16,120 nt of DNA from CAYJAD01 sp964370305 (GCA_964370305.1 CAYJIU010000046.1:1-16120); one strand, 5' to 3'. Shown: positions 6,386-14,138, counted from the stretch's first letter. The notes: a model not told the origin generated them from the sequence alone. Made by a program: numbers and translations.

Positions 6386-7419
6386 TACTCTTCCTCTTTT
6401 AAGATATCGCCATCAGCATTATAATTGACACTGCCTTCATTATGCACAAAGGCTTGAGGTAGTAGTTGATGCAAGCGACTTTTAAGGTATAAATTTTCTA
6501 AAAATAATGCTAAATTATCTACGCATTGATATACAAAACTGCGCAAAGCTTCATCCATTACTTGCGCATCAGAATGGGCAAGGCAAAGAACCCCGCGCAC
6601 TGACTTATTAACAACTACTGGCATACAGATAACGGCTTTAAACGTGGGAAAGTCTTCAATTTTTCCAAAAATAGCTGGAGATACACTATCGCTAAAACCT
6701 TCGGAAAAAATTGCCTGACTCTCATCACGCAAAATCCAACCCACAATGCCATTACTTAAAGGTAGGGTTATTGGTCTATTATCTTTTAATAATAAAGGTA
6801 CCGATTCTCCCTCCACATTATAACCATCTCCCATGGCATCAATGGAGGCAAAAGCACAGTATTCAAACTTACTAGCCTTAGCCATCGTATGCAAAAAATT
6901 CTGCAAAAATACAGGCCATCGCTTATGCTTAAAGCGTAAACCCTGAATAATACCAAGGTTTACGAAATACTCAGGAATATTGCCGGCAAGGTCTTTTTCT
7001 CCAAGGCAATTTTGTTGTCTGGCAACATCGGCAAACATCTGTAATATCTTGCTATCTTTGTCAGAAAAAGAATATTGCCTCTTGCTATCCACACAGAGCA
7101 CACCACCAGCAGGAATGGGACATCCCATAAACGCTTTAATTTTAACATCAATTTCATCTGTATAATAACCAAGATTGCTATTGTGCTGGTCAAAATTTGC
7201 CACAACAAGGGGTTGATTATTACGCAAAATCCACCCTGCAAGGCCGAGGCCTGGCAATAGCATTTTGCGAAAATCTTCTTCATCACCCAAGGAAAATGAG
7301 GCCGCAAGTTCAAACTCATTACCATTTTCGTTGGGTAAGTAAAGTGTTGCCGAATAGGCATCAAAAACACTACACACAATGGCAAGTAACTGACTTTGAA
7401 TGTTTTTTTGTTCTTTCAT
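6385..7419 (-). CDS. Tandem GAF-domain protein upstream of mreB
   Basis: The 344-residue cytoplasmic protein carries two GAF-like sensor domains, roughly residues 10-135 and 165-310. Matching landmarks are GLAGWILRNNQPLVVANF (59-76) with GGVLCVDSK (105-113), and GIVGWILRDESQAIFSEGF (224-242) with VRGVLCLAHS (274-283). No kinase, cyclase, phosphodiesterase or DNA-binding output domain is visible, so it probably signals through a partner. The ATG at 7417-7419 begins right before the conserved-looking QSQLLAIVCSVFDAYSATLYLP; an alternative ATG at 7507-7509 adds 30 residues of atypical sequence. Neither has a good ribosome site. Its stop overlaps the mreB start by one base, linking it to cell-shape control. 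The ligand is unknown. Confidence 0.8.
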   Translation of the reverse strand: MKEQKNIQSQLLAIVCSVFDAYSATLYLPNENGNEFELAASFSLGDEEDFRKMLLPGLGLAGWILRNNQPLVVANFDQHNSNLGYYTDEIDVKIKAFMGCPIPAGGVLCVDSKRQYSFSDKDSKILQMFADVARQQNCLGEKDLAGNIPEYFVNLGIIQGLRFKHKRWPVFLQNFLHTMAKASKFEYCAFASIDAMGDGYNVEGESVPLLLKDNRPITLPLSNGIVGWILRDESQAIFSEGFSDSVSPAIFGKIEDFPTFKAVICMPVVVNKSVRGVLCLAHSDAQVMDEALRSFVYQCVDNLALFLENLYLKSRLHQLLPQAFVHNEGSVNYNADGDILKEEE

Positions 7420-7757
7420 AGTAATTATATGGGCTATGGGTTTAAATAACAAATACGATGAGCACTCTAACAAAGCCCACTCATACCCGCAACCGCTTTT
7501 TGAGGTCATAAATGTGTAAGCAAAAAATTATTCAATATTTTGGTAGAAAAACACTAGAAATTTACAAAAAAATATTATATAATTCTCCTTGCTTGCACTA
7601 AGATTGCATGTGCACATAAAATTTCATGCCACAATAAAAATTATTTTATCCAAAATTAAACATAAATAGTTGTGCACCCCTAATCATGCAAGCTCAACAC
7701 ACTGTAAAAATTATTTTTATATATTAATTACTGTATGACAGATGCTTAGGAGGCTTA
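7420..7757. promoter_or_regulatory. Divergent AT-rich control region
   Basis: This 338-bp gap separates the start of the GAF-mreB pair from the start of the unrecognised 574-residue gene. It contains no convincing coding sequence apart from the possible 30-codon N-terminal extension of the GAF gene (7420-7509). On the minus strand, TATAAT occurs at 7574-7579 with only a poor -35 match, a candidate promoter for GAF-mreB. Three blocks, GTGCAC, TCATGC and TAAAAATTATTTT, occur in the same order twice, at 7610-7647 and 7672-7717. A strong AGGAGG (7748-7753) marks the start of the plus-strand gene. Confidence 0.55.
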
Positions 7758-9482
7758 ATGCTTCATTGGAAAAAAGTATTCTCCAAGGATAATTTCCCTT
7801 GGTCAAACGAGTCATCTTTTAAGGATGTTATTGACATACATTCCTTGGATGATTTGTATGCTTTTCTCAATGCTGTGCATATACGCCACTGCTTAGTAAG
7901 GCCCTACCAAACCACCAAAAACTATCCGCTAGTTGAAGGGCGTGAGCTTTTGCCATCCTTTGACAATGATATGTGGGAATATAGCCATTTGCCGGGCTTT
8001 GCCCTAGTGGCCTTTGCTCGTCCCTTGCAATATCTTTCGGAAGTATTTCAATATGATATAATCCATCCAGTATTAAATGCTGTACACGCGCCTGAAGGGG
8101 ATTTTTGCCCATTAGAAGAACCTATTATCAAGCGCAACATTCAAACCATTGCTACGCGTCTACCGCGTATTATACATGAAGAATTTCGCCAAAATTGCGG
8201 CCGCCTTGATACCTCTCTTTTAGATTACTATCCAGCACTTATACCCTACTTACTCAAGCTAGATCGTGCCCATGTTATCTCCACAGATAATTTTGGTCAA
8301 TTTCATTTAACAGGTATATTTGCATCTTTCCCGTCAAATATTGATAATGAGCTCAAACGCTTTGGCATGCGCATAGGCAAGTTTGTCTATGGTGACAATG
8401 AAATGTATGAACGCAATAGAATGTTTGTTTATCAATATTTAATGGAATTATACGGGTTTCCGGTTGTTTCAGAGCGTCGTACATCCAGCGCGCTTTTTGC
8501 GCGTAAGCTACATAATATGGATGAAAAATTTCTCCTGCGCGTACTTGGCCAAACGGATCGCACAATCACAACATACATAGGCAAGGGGGATCACAGCCGC
8601 TACCCCTTAGTGGAAAAAATTGCCCTTATCAGTGTAGATACAGACCAAACCGAAGCATTACAAGCCATTGAAAAGGGTGGATATTTTCTCGATGAAGAAA
8701 ATCGTGTTGTAATTATTAGAGTAACATACCACCAACATGCCTATGACGCTACTAACGTACGCCAAGACCGTGCCCTTTCTGTAGCTAAGCAGGAAATATT
8801 ACACCCACTTACCGGTGTTCCCCTTCAGGGATTAAACATAATCCGTGACAGTAGTAATATGTTTTTGCGCCTCAATGATATTGTGCGCGGGGAGTATGTT
8901 GGAAGAATAGTTTATAAGCGAACAGAAATAATTGAAAATACTGACACAGAGGAAAAAAGAATTAAATTTCTCTATTCTTGGCTAACTAAGCATCAAAGAC
9001 GTATTATAAGCTATAGCGATGACTTTTTTAGCAAAGTCGACAGAGTTGTTAGCAGTTATTTACAAGCTCCTGACAAAGAAAATTCTTTTAGCAAGCATCG
9101 TGAAGCTTACCACGAATTACAAAAACGCTTTAGCTACATTCAACAAGCAAGAAAAGTGCGTATTCTTGAAGAGTTACGCGCACACTATTTTAAAGGCGCG
9201 CGGGTTGGTTATCATATAATGACCAGCGAAGCTGTGGATTTATTGTCTGACCTTTCTTATGAAATTGTTAACTTTTTCCCATCGTTAGTGGATACTATCA
9301 TTAATATTATTGATGGCATATTAGCAGATCGCTACCTTAGGCGTTGCTACATAGACGTGGCTGAAGACTCACTTTCTTGCAAAGGTCTTGATATTCGTAA
9401 AAATTATCGACGTCTTGTTTCACTACGTGATGTATTTATTTCTGTACGCAAAGCCCGCACAAGTTCACAGCAAACTCAATAA
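7758..9482 (+). CDS. Conserved-looking protein of unknown function, 574 residues
   Basis: I do not recognise this family. The start is secure: AGGAGG lies four bases before the ATG at 7758-7760. The product is soluble-looking, with no signal peptide and no clear membrane helix, and it is rich in aromatic and charged residues. Visible stretches include RPYQTTKNYPLVEGRELLP (48-66), a Tyr/Phe-rich central part around 205-235, a mixed strand-rich part at 285-395, and a helical, Arg/Lys-rich C-terminal third (400-565) containing KHREAYHELQKRFSYIQQ. Codon use and composition match its neighbours, so there is no sign of recent transfer. rsmE follows after 24 bp and is probably cotranscribed. No enzyme motif could be identified. 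Confidence 0.85.
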   Translation: MLHWKKVFSKDNFPWSNESSFKDVIDIHSLDDLYAFLNAVHIRHCLVRPYQTTKNYPLVEGRELLPSFDNDMWEYSHLPGFALVAFARPLQYLSEVFQYDIIHPVLNAVHAPEGDFCPLEEPIIKRNIQTIATRLPRIIHEEFRQNCGRLDTSLLDYYPALIPYLLKLDRAHVISTDNFGQFHLTGIFASFPSNIDNELKRFGMRIGKFVYGDNEMYERNRMFVYQYLMELYGFPVVSERRTSSALFARKLHNMDEKFLLRVLGQTDRTITTYIGKGDHSRYPLVEKIALISVDTDQTEALQAIEKGGYFLDEENRVVIIRVTYHQHAYDATNVRQDRALSVAKQEILHPLTGVPLQGLNIIRDSSNMFLRLNDIVRGEYVGRIVYKRTEIIENTDTEEKRIKFLYSWLTKHQRRIISYSDDFFSKVDRVVSSYLQAPDKENSFSKHREAYHELQKRFSYIQQARKVRILEELRAHYFKGARVGYHIMTSEAVDLLSDLSYEIVNFFPSLVDTIINIIDGILADRYLRRCYIDVAEDSLSCKGLDIRKNYRRLVSLRDVFISVRKARTSSQQTQ

Positions 9483-9506
9483 AACTCCAATAATTAAGGT
9501 ATTTTT

Positions 9507-10235
9507 ATGGCGCATACCTTTTATTTACCAGCTGAGCAATGGTCTGCACAATGCCTTTTGCAAGGGCAAGAAGCTAAACACTTAATTCAAGCCCTGCGCA
9601 TAAAGGTTGGTGAACACATCAACATACTAGATGGGCAAGGCCGAATGGGTGAATGTATTATTGAACATATGAACAAACGTGAAGTACAGCTTAACGTATT
9701 GAATGAACAAATAATACCTCGGCCCAAGTCCTTACCAATCATGGCCCTTGCTTGGAGCAAGGCCACCAGACGTGGCTTTTTTATGGAAAAGGCCGTCGAG
9801 CTTGGTGTTCACGAAGTTTGGCTCTGGGCTGGAGAGCATAGCCAAGGGCGCGTACCTTCAAGCGTTAAAGAGCATTGGCAAGCACAATTTATTGCTGCCA
9901 TGAAGCAATGCCAAAATCCATGGTTGCCAAAAGTTAACATTTTGTCAGGCGGAGTAAAAGAGCTTGTTAAACATAGCGCAAACATTGAGCACAAATTGCT
10001 ACCTTGGGAAGTGCAGGAAAACATACCCATGCTCACACCGCAACTAGTTGGAAGAGAAGGAAAAACCCTCTACGCCATAGGCCCAGAGGGTGGGTTTTCA
10101 AGTCACGAAATTCAAAGTTTTAATGAGGCAGATTTTAAGCCTGTAAGCCTTGGAAATAGGGTTTTACGTTGTGAGACGGCTGCTATACTTTGCCTAGGTA
10201 TACATTGGTGGGCGTCACATTTAGATGATAAATAA
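9507..10235 (+). CDS. rsmE: 16S rRNA (uracil-1498-N3)-methyltransferase RsmE
   Basis: This SPOUT-class enzyme methylates N3 of U1498 in helix 44 of 16S rRNA, using S-adenosylmethionine, in assembled 30S subunits. The 242-residue product has an N-terminal PUA-like part (HLIQALRIKVGEHINILDGQG, 25-45), the substrate/cofactor region MEKAVELGVHEVW (93-105), the knot motif YAIGPEGGFSSHEI (189-202) and the C-terminal SLGNRVLRCETAA (214-226), all diagnostic of the family. The ATG at 9507-9509 is preceded by TAAGG about eight bases upstream. It follows the unknown 574-residue gene by 24 bp and ends 36 bp from the convergent membrane-protein gene; no terminator is visible in that gap. Confidence 0.95.
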   Translation: MAHTFYLPAEQWSAQCLLQGQEAKHLIQALRIKVGEHINILDGQGRMGECIIEHMNKREVQLNVLNEQIIPRPKSLPIMALAWSKATRRGFFMEKAVELGVHEVWLWAGEHSQGRVPSSVKEHWQAQFIAAMKQCQNPWLPKVNILSGGVKELVKHSANIEHKLLPWEVQENIPMLTPQLVGREGKTLYAIGPEGGFSSHEIQSFNEADFKPVSLGNRVLRCETAAILCLGIHWWASHLDDK

Positions 10236-10271
10236 AGGTAAGTTACATTGCCAAAAATATTTTAAGCAAAC

Positions 10272-11618
10272 TCAATCCTGCTTGCGCGTAGCTTGGACTA
10301 AAATACCAATCATTATACCAAGATAAGTCATCACAAGTGCTAACCACCACCGCTGAAAAAAGTTATGCCCAACAATACCACTTACCAAAAAAGCCCCCCA
10401 ACCACACCAAAACATGGAACCAATTTGCCAATACATATTTTTTTCAGAATTTCTTTCTGTTGAAGAGGAAGAACTTTGCACAATAAGCATGCGCAATTTT
10501 TTATATCCCCACCACAAAATACCAAACAAAAATACGAGTGCTAAGCATAGGCCCACAAGTCCATTTTCACAAAGAAATTGCAAATAAATATTATGCGGGT
10601 GTCCAAGAATCATCTCTTTTTGCGTAGCTGTAGCATTATCAAAAGAAATAAAAGTATTTTTATACTGCCCTATACCCGCACCCAAAAAAGGAAATTCCTT
10701 AAATACAGCATAGGCGAACTCCCATAATTGCCAGCGGGCATCCCTAGCAATTACATCCCAACTAAGGCGAATAGCTGGTAATTGCAACAAGCCTAAAAAG
10801 CCTATGCCAACGGCAACAATAAACTTCCACGAAAACATACGCCAAAGAACAGTAGCAAAAAAGGCTGCTGCCACTAGGGTTATGTAGGCATTACGGGTAT
10901 AAGAAAAAAACATTAAAAACAAACTTGGAGCAATTAAAGCACCTGTAATAAATAATGATTTTAATTTATAATGGGGCCGCAAAATAAGATACACAGACAA
11001 CGCAGGAATAAGGGTTAAAGCTATATAATTACCTATCCTATAATCACTAAAAGAGCCGGTTAACCTGCCAGAATCAATAGGAGTATTAAATATTAAATCA
11101 AAGCCAGTAATATATTGATATATACCATTGCAACCTTGCAAGATTAGAGCAACAACCAAAGCCCATATAATGTTGCGTAGTTCACGCATATTGCGCGCGC
11201 ACTCCATGCCCACCATGGGCAAGGCAAGAGATGTAAATGTATGTAAAAGTACAATGTTAAAGCTTTCATCTACATTTTGTGAAAACACTACTCCAAGTAG
11301 CAAAAATACATAAAGAAATAAAAAATAACCCTTGCCGTCAAAATTGCGTAACACACTATTTTTATAATCTAAAATATAATAAAAAATCAAGAAAAGTACA
11401 CAAAAAGCAGCAAAAAAATCACGAAAAAAAGGAGCAAAGGTAAAAGTTACTAAATATAGCAAGAAAAGGATGTGCATGATTGCACGGCATTGTGTGGCTT
11501 TATGCGAAGATTCGGTGGTTTCAAAAAAACTAAATAACGACAAAGAAGTTCCCCAATATTGTTGTACATAAGGCAAAGCACGGAAAATATAATAACTAAA
11601 AAGATATGGTATTGTCAA
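10272..11618 (-). CDS. O-antigen ligase/polymerase-like membrane protein
   Basis: This polytopic inner-membrane protein of the WaaL/Wzy_C type (448 residues as drawn, about ten or more hydrophobic segments) would join O-antigen or related glycans to lipid A-core, or polymerise them, on the periplasmic side. The family hallmark is GHPHNIYLQFLCENGLVGL (339-357) in the large periplasmic loop; H342, with the conserved R242 in FFSYTRNAYITL, resembles the catalytic His/Arg pair of WaaL. The gene stands alone, with no glycan cluster in this window. The start is uncertain: TTG at 11616-11618 is the longest, another TTG lies at about residue 26, and ATG is at residue 48 (11475-11477); none has a good ribosome site. 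A transposon-like repeat begins 31 bp upstream. Confidence 0.82.
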   Translation of the reverse strand: MTIPYLFSYYIFRALPYVQQYWGTSLSLFSFFETTESSHKATQCRAIMHILFLLYLVTFTFAPFFRDFFAAFCVLFLIFYYILDYKNSVLRNFDGKGYFLFLYVFLLLGVVFSQNVDESFNIVLLHTFTSLALPMVGMECARNMRELRNIIWALVVALILQGCNGIYQYITGFDLIFNTPIDSGRLTGSFSDYRIGNYIALTLIPALSVYLILRPHYKLKSLFITGALIAPSLFLMFFSYTRNAYITLVAAAFFATVLWRMFSWKFIVAVGIGFLGLLQLPAIRLSWDVIARDARWQLWEFAYAVFKEFPFLGAGIGQYKNTFISFDNATATQKEMILGHPHNIYLQFLCENGLVGLCLALVFLFGILWWGYKKLRMLIVQSSSSSTERNSEKNMYWQIGSMFWCGWGAFLVSGIVGHNFFQRWWLALVMTYLGIMIGILVQATRKQD

Positions 11619-11639
11619 ATAAGACTAATGACGAAGTTA

Positions 11640-11649
11640 ACACTCTAAA
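11640..11649. repeat. Left target-site duplication
   Basis: ACACTCTAAA occurs here and again at 11918-11927 in the same orientation, immediately outside the two terminal inverted repeats of the element between them. The match is 10 of 10 and ends exactly at the element boundary on each side. Confidence 0.8.
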
Positions 11650-11917
11650 CACGGCGATCTAATTTGCCAGAGGGGATTTCCTCTTAATGACGCTTTAAAG
11701 GCTTGGATTGCCACGTCATGTCGCTATTAGACCTATTTTTAAGCGTAATTTCCGAAGCGACATTCCTCGCAATGACTTTCGCTGTATCGGGAGTCAACTG
11801 CGAGAGAAAACGCTTCGGGAGTTACTCAAAAAATGAAAAAGCTAGCGTTTTCACGTGGCAGTCCATGCATTTAAAGTTTGATAACTTCTATAAAACTTTA
11901 CAAATTAGATTGCCGTG
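11650..11917. mobile_element. 268-bp MITE-like element with 17-bp terminal inverted repeats
   Basis: The ends are CACGGCGATCTAATTTG (11650-11666) and CAAATTAGATTGCCGTG (11901-11917), inverted copies with one mismatch. Perfect 10-bp direct repeats flank it. The interior has no credible gene; the 71-codon frame crossing it on the plus strand has no family resemblance. It holds a second inverted pair of 24 bp (11693-11716 with 11853-11876, 21 of 24 matching), a hairpin at 11766-11804, a 9-bp pair 11806-11814/11844-11852, and CCGAAGCG/CGCTTCGG (11752-11759, 11811-11818). Such an element would move only with a transposase supplied in trans. The family is not identified; 10-bp duplications fit, for example, IS4- or ISAs1-type transposases. 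Confidence 0.78.
11693..11876. repeat. Nested inverted repeat inside the MITE-like element
   Basis: Two 24-bp arms (11693-11716 and 11853-11876) match at 21 positions when one is inverted; both include the core GCCACGT/ACGTGGC. The left arm and the nearby CTCGCAATGAC (11766-11776) recall a palindromic repeat with a GATTGCCACGT and CTCGCAATGAC core that I remember from intergenic regions of many genomes; that link is from memory. It may be an older element inside the outer one, or part of one folded structure. Confidence 0.6.
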
Positions 11918-11927
11918 ACACTCTAAA
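11918..11927. repeat. Right target-site duplication
   Basis: ACACTCTAAA, identical to 11640-11649 and directly abutting the right terminal inverted repeat. Its last two bases fall in a candidate minus-strand -10 box. Confidence 0.8.
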
Positions 11928-11954
11928 TATAATTGCATGTTTAACGCAGCACAA
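11926..11954 (-). promoter_or_regulatory. Candidate promoter of the O-antigen-ligase-like gene
   Basis: Read on the minus strand, TTGTGC (11949-11954), a 17-base spacer and TATATT (11926-11931) form a promoter-like arrangement, with the same -35 hexamer and spacing as the one proposed for the alcohol dehydrogenase gene. Predicted initiation would fall inside the right target duplication, so the MITE-like element would be transcribed as a leader of about 300 nt. Pattern-based only. Confidence 0.35.
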
Positions 11955-11957
11955 AAC

Positions 11958-11989
11958 TTGCAAAAGAAACACTTTTTATATATTATAAT
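11958..11989 (+). promoter_or_regulatory. Candidate promoter of rarA
   Basis: TATAAT at 11984-11989 is a consensus -10 box about 46 bases before the rarA start. TTGCAA (11958-11963) is a possible -35 box, but its spacing of 20 bases is long; TATATT at 11979-11984 would give 15. It lies back to back with the minus-strand candidate at 11926-11954. Confidence 0.35.
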
Positions 11990-12035
11990 CTCTTTGCAAC
12001 ACCAATGTTACAAATTCAAACAATATAATACCATT

Positions 12036-13256
12036 ATGACAGTTCACCGTCCACTGGCTGAACGCCTACGCCCTGAGCACATGGAGCTTTTTGTAGGCCA
12101 AAGCCATCTATTAGAACGCTTAAATGCACTTATTAAAGCACCACGCCTGCAATCGTTATTGTTTTTTGGCCCGCCTGGTTGTGGTAAATCGACCATCGCC
12201 CTGCTTTTAGCTAGGGCAAAGTCTGAGCATTTTTTACGCATTAGCGCTCCAGAGGCCGGTTTACAGCAGTTAAGGCGCAAGCTAAGTGGTGTAGATATTT
12301 TAATACTTGATGAATTACATCGTTTCTCCAAAGCTCAGCAAGACTTTTTCTTGCCCTTGGTAGAATCTGGAGAGCTAACCCTTCTTGCAACCACCACTGA
12401 AAACCCATCATTTAGCGTAACAAGACAGTTGTTATCGCGCTTAAATGTATTGCGTTTACGCACCCTTGGACGGTCGGAGCTCATAACCTTAGCCAAACGC
12501 GGTGCTGAGGAGCAAGGTTTTACATTACAAGATGATATTGCAGATTTGCTAGCCACAGTAGCCCACGGCGATGCAAGAACACTACTAAATTTAGTAGAAT
12601 ATGTAAGCTCCTTACCTGAAACGGATCGTGACTTTGAGCGCGTTAAAGCTAGCCTGCCTGAAATACTCACAAGGCATGATAAGGACGGGGATAACCACTA
12701 TGAACTGGCCTCGGCTTTGATAAAATCCATACGTGGTAGTGATCCTGATGCCGCTTTATACTATTTAGCATGCTTGCTTGAAGGTGGCGAAGACCCCCGT
12801 TTTATTTGCAGAAGGCTTATTTTATCAGCCTCAGAGGATGTGGGCTTAGCTGATCCAAACGCCCTACCCCTTGCTGTATCTTGCCAACAAGCCATTGAAT
12901 TTGTAGGCATGCCGGAAGGTTTTATCCCACTTGCGCAGACTGTTGTATATTTAGCTTTAGCCAAGAAAAGTAATAGCACTTACGCAGCTTACTTGCGTGC
13001 GCAAAAAGAGATACGCAGCCAAGGCACTCTGCCAGTGCCCTTGCATTTGCGCAATGCATCCACCAAGCTACAAAAAGAATGGGGGTACGGTAAGGAGTAT
13101 AAGTATCCGCACAATTTTGACCAAAGCTATGTGGAGCAGGCCTACTTACCTCATGAGCTGTTAGGACGTAGCTTTTATCAACCCCGCAATAATGGTGATG
13201 AACTAAGACTTAGCCAATGGTGGCGCAAAATTACAAAAAAATACGGTGATATATAA
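12036..13256 (+). CDS. rarA: Replication-associated recombination protein A (AAA+ ATPase)
   Basis: RarA (MgsA) is a clamp-loader-like AAA+ ATPase that acts at stalled replication forks and ssDNA gaps. The 406-residue product starts with the family opening RPLAERLRP (5-13), followed by Walker A GPPGCGKST (45-53), Walker B ILILDELHRF (88-97), sensor-1 TTTENPSF (119-126) and the arginine-finger segment LLSRLNVLRL. The C-terminal tetramerisation region is recognisable as RLILSASEDVGLADPNAL and GYGKEYKYPHNF. The ATG at 12036 is chosen because the 33 extra residues of the longer frame (from 11937) look non-coding and would overlap the candidate promoter. No ribosome site is visible. Its stop overlaps the next start codon by one base (TAATG). 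Confidence 0.95.
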   Translation: MTVHRPLAERLRPEHMELFVGQSHLLERLNALIKAPRLQSLLFFGPPGCGKSTIALLLARAKSEHFLRISAPEAGLQQLRRKLSGVDILILDELHRFSKAQQDFFLPLVESGELTLLATTTENPSFSVTRQLLSRLNVLRLRTLGRSELITLAKRGAEEQGFTLQDDIADLLATVAHGDARTLLNLVEYVSSLPETDRDFERVKASLPEILTRHDKDGDNHYELASALIKSIRGSDPDAALYYLACLLEGGEDPRFICRRLILSASEDVGLADPNALPLAVSCQQAIEFVGMPEGFIPLAQTVVYLALAKKSNSTYAAYLRAQKEIRSQGTLPVPLHLRNASTKLQKEWGYGKEYKYPHNFDQSYVEQAYLPHELLGRSFYQPRNNGDELRLSQWWRKITKKYGDI

Positions 13257-14065
13257 TGGATACACCAGCACAAAATTTTGATTTGCATTTCTATACTGGC
13301 GATACTTACACATCCCCACATAAAGAGCTGAATATTTTGGAAAAATCTTTTCCAAACCTCTATTTTTATTTATGTTCAATTTTTGGCCCCGTCAAAAGCC
13401 TTTGCTTAGCTGCGCAAATAAACAAGTGTGATGATGCCACTTGGGCCTTAAACAGTGCGCGCATGGGCCGTGTTTTTGAGTCGGTAGGTTGCCGCTTTTC
13501 CATTACCGGTATGGATAACTTAAAAAATATGACTGAACCTTGCATAATAGTTGGTAATCATATGAGTACGCTTGAAACATTTCTTTTACCAAGTATTATT
13601 AGGCCTCATATGCCCGTGACCTTTGTAGTGAAAAAAAGCCTCACCACTACTCCATTTTTTGGAAAAGTACTTGAAAGTAGAGATGTTATCGTGGTGGAGC
13701 GTACCAACCCACGCCAAGACCTGCAAAATATGCTTGATGAAGGTAAAAAACGCTTGGAAAAAGGCATGTCAATAGTGATTTTTCCTCAAAGCACCAGACA
13801 GGCGGTGTTTAATGCGGCAAAATTTAATAGTATCGGCGTAAAGCTTGCTAAACACAGCAACAAACCTGTCATTCCCCTAGCCCTTAAAACCGACGCTTGG
13901 GCCCCAGGAAAAAAATTAAAAGATTTTGGAGTTATAGAAAGAGAAAAGACTATTCACTTTGCCTTTGGTGAACCATTGTATATTCAAGGTCATGGTAAGG
14001 ACGAGCATGCCAAAATATGCCAATTCATCGAAAGCAAATTAAATCAATGGGCTACAGACAACTAA
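13256..14065 (+). CDS. 1-acylglycerol-3-phosphate acyltransferase-like (PlsC family)
   Basis: This is a 269-residue member of the lysophospholipid acyltransferase superfamily, acting at the inner face of the membrane. Motif I is NHMSTLET (101-108): the catalytic histidine H102 is followed by E107, not the usual aspartate, giving HX4E. Motif III is FPQSTRQ (176-182) in place of FPEGTR, and motif IV is KPVIPLAL (203-210). These variants occurring together suggest a distinct subgroup rather than decay. The N-terminal 60 residues lack a strong membrane helix. The ATG at 13256-13258 overlaps the rarA stop, with GGTGAT as ribosome site, so expression is coupled to rarA. The acyl donor and acceptor are unknown. 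Confidence 0.85.
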   Translation: MDTPAQNFDLHFYTGDTYTSPHKELNILEKSFPNLYFYLCSIFGPVKSLCLAAQINKCDDATWALNSARMGRVFESVGCRFSITGMDNLKNMTEPCIIVGNHMSTLETFLLPSIIRPHMPVTFVVKKSLTTTPFFGKVLESRDVIVVERTNPRQDLQNMLDEGKKRLEKGMSIVIFPQSTRQAVFNAAKFNSIGVKLAKHSNKPVIPLALKTDAWAPGKKLKDFGVIEREKTIHFAFGEPLYIQGHGKDEHAKICQFIESKLNQWATDN

Positions 14066-14138
14066 TAAAATTTAAATCACAAACAATTCATTACTACAGT
14101 CGTAAATTTTAAACCAACACTTTAACCTAATAAAAAAT

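Noticed and set aside
11703..11918. 71-codon open frame on the plus strand inside the MITE-like element
   Set aside because: It spans inverted repeats, has no ribosome site and no family resemblance, and it ends at the element boundary; it is a by-product of the repeat sequence.
11937..12035. N-terminal extension of RarA by 33 residues
   Set aside because: The extension looks like translated AT-rich intergenic DNA, overlaps a candidate promoter, and the family normally begins near RPLAERLRP.
14067..14110. AAAATTTA/TAAATTTT inverted repeat between the acyltransferase gene and typA
   Set aside because: Purely AT, 28-base loop and no T-run; likely chance in an AT-rich gap.
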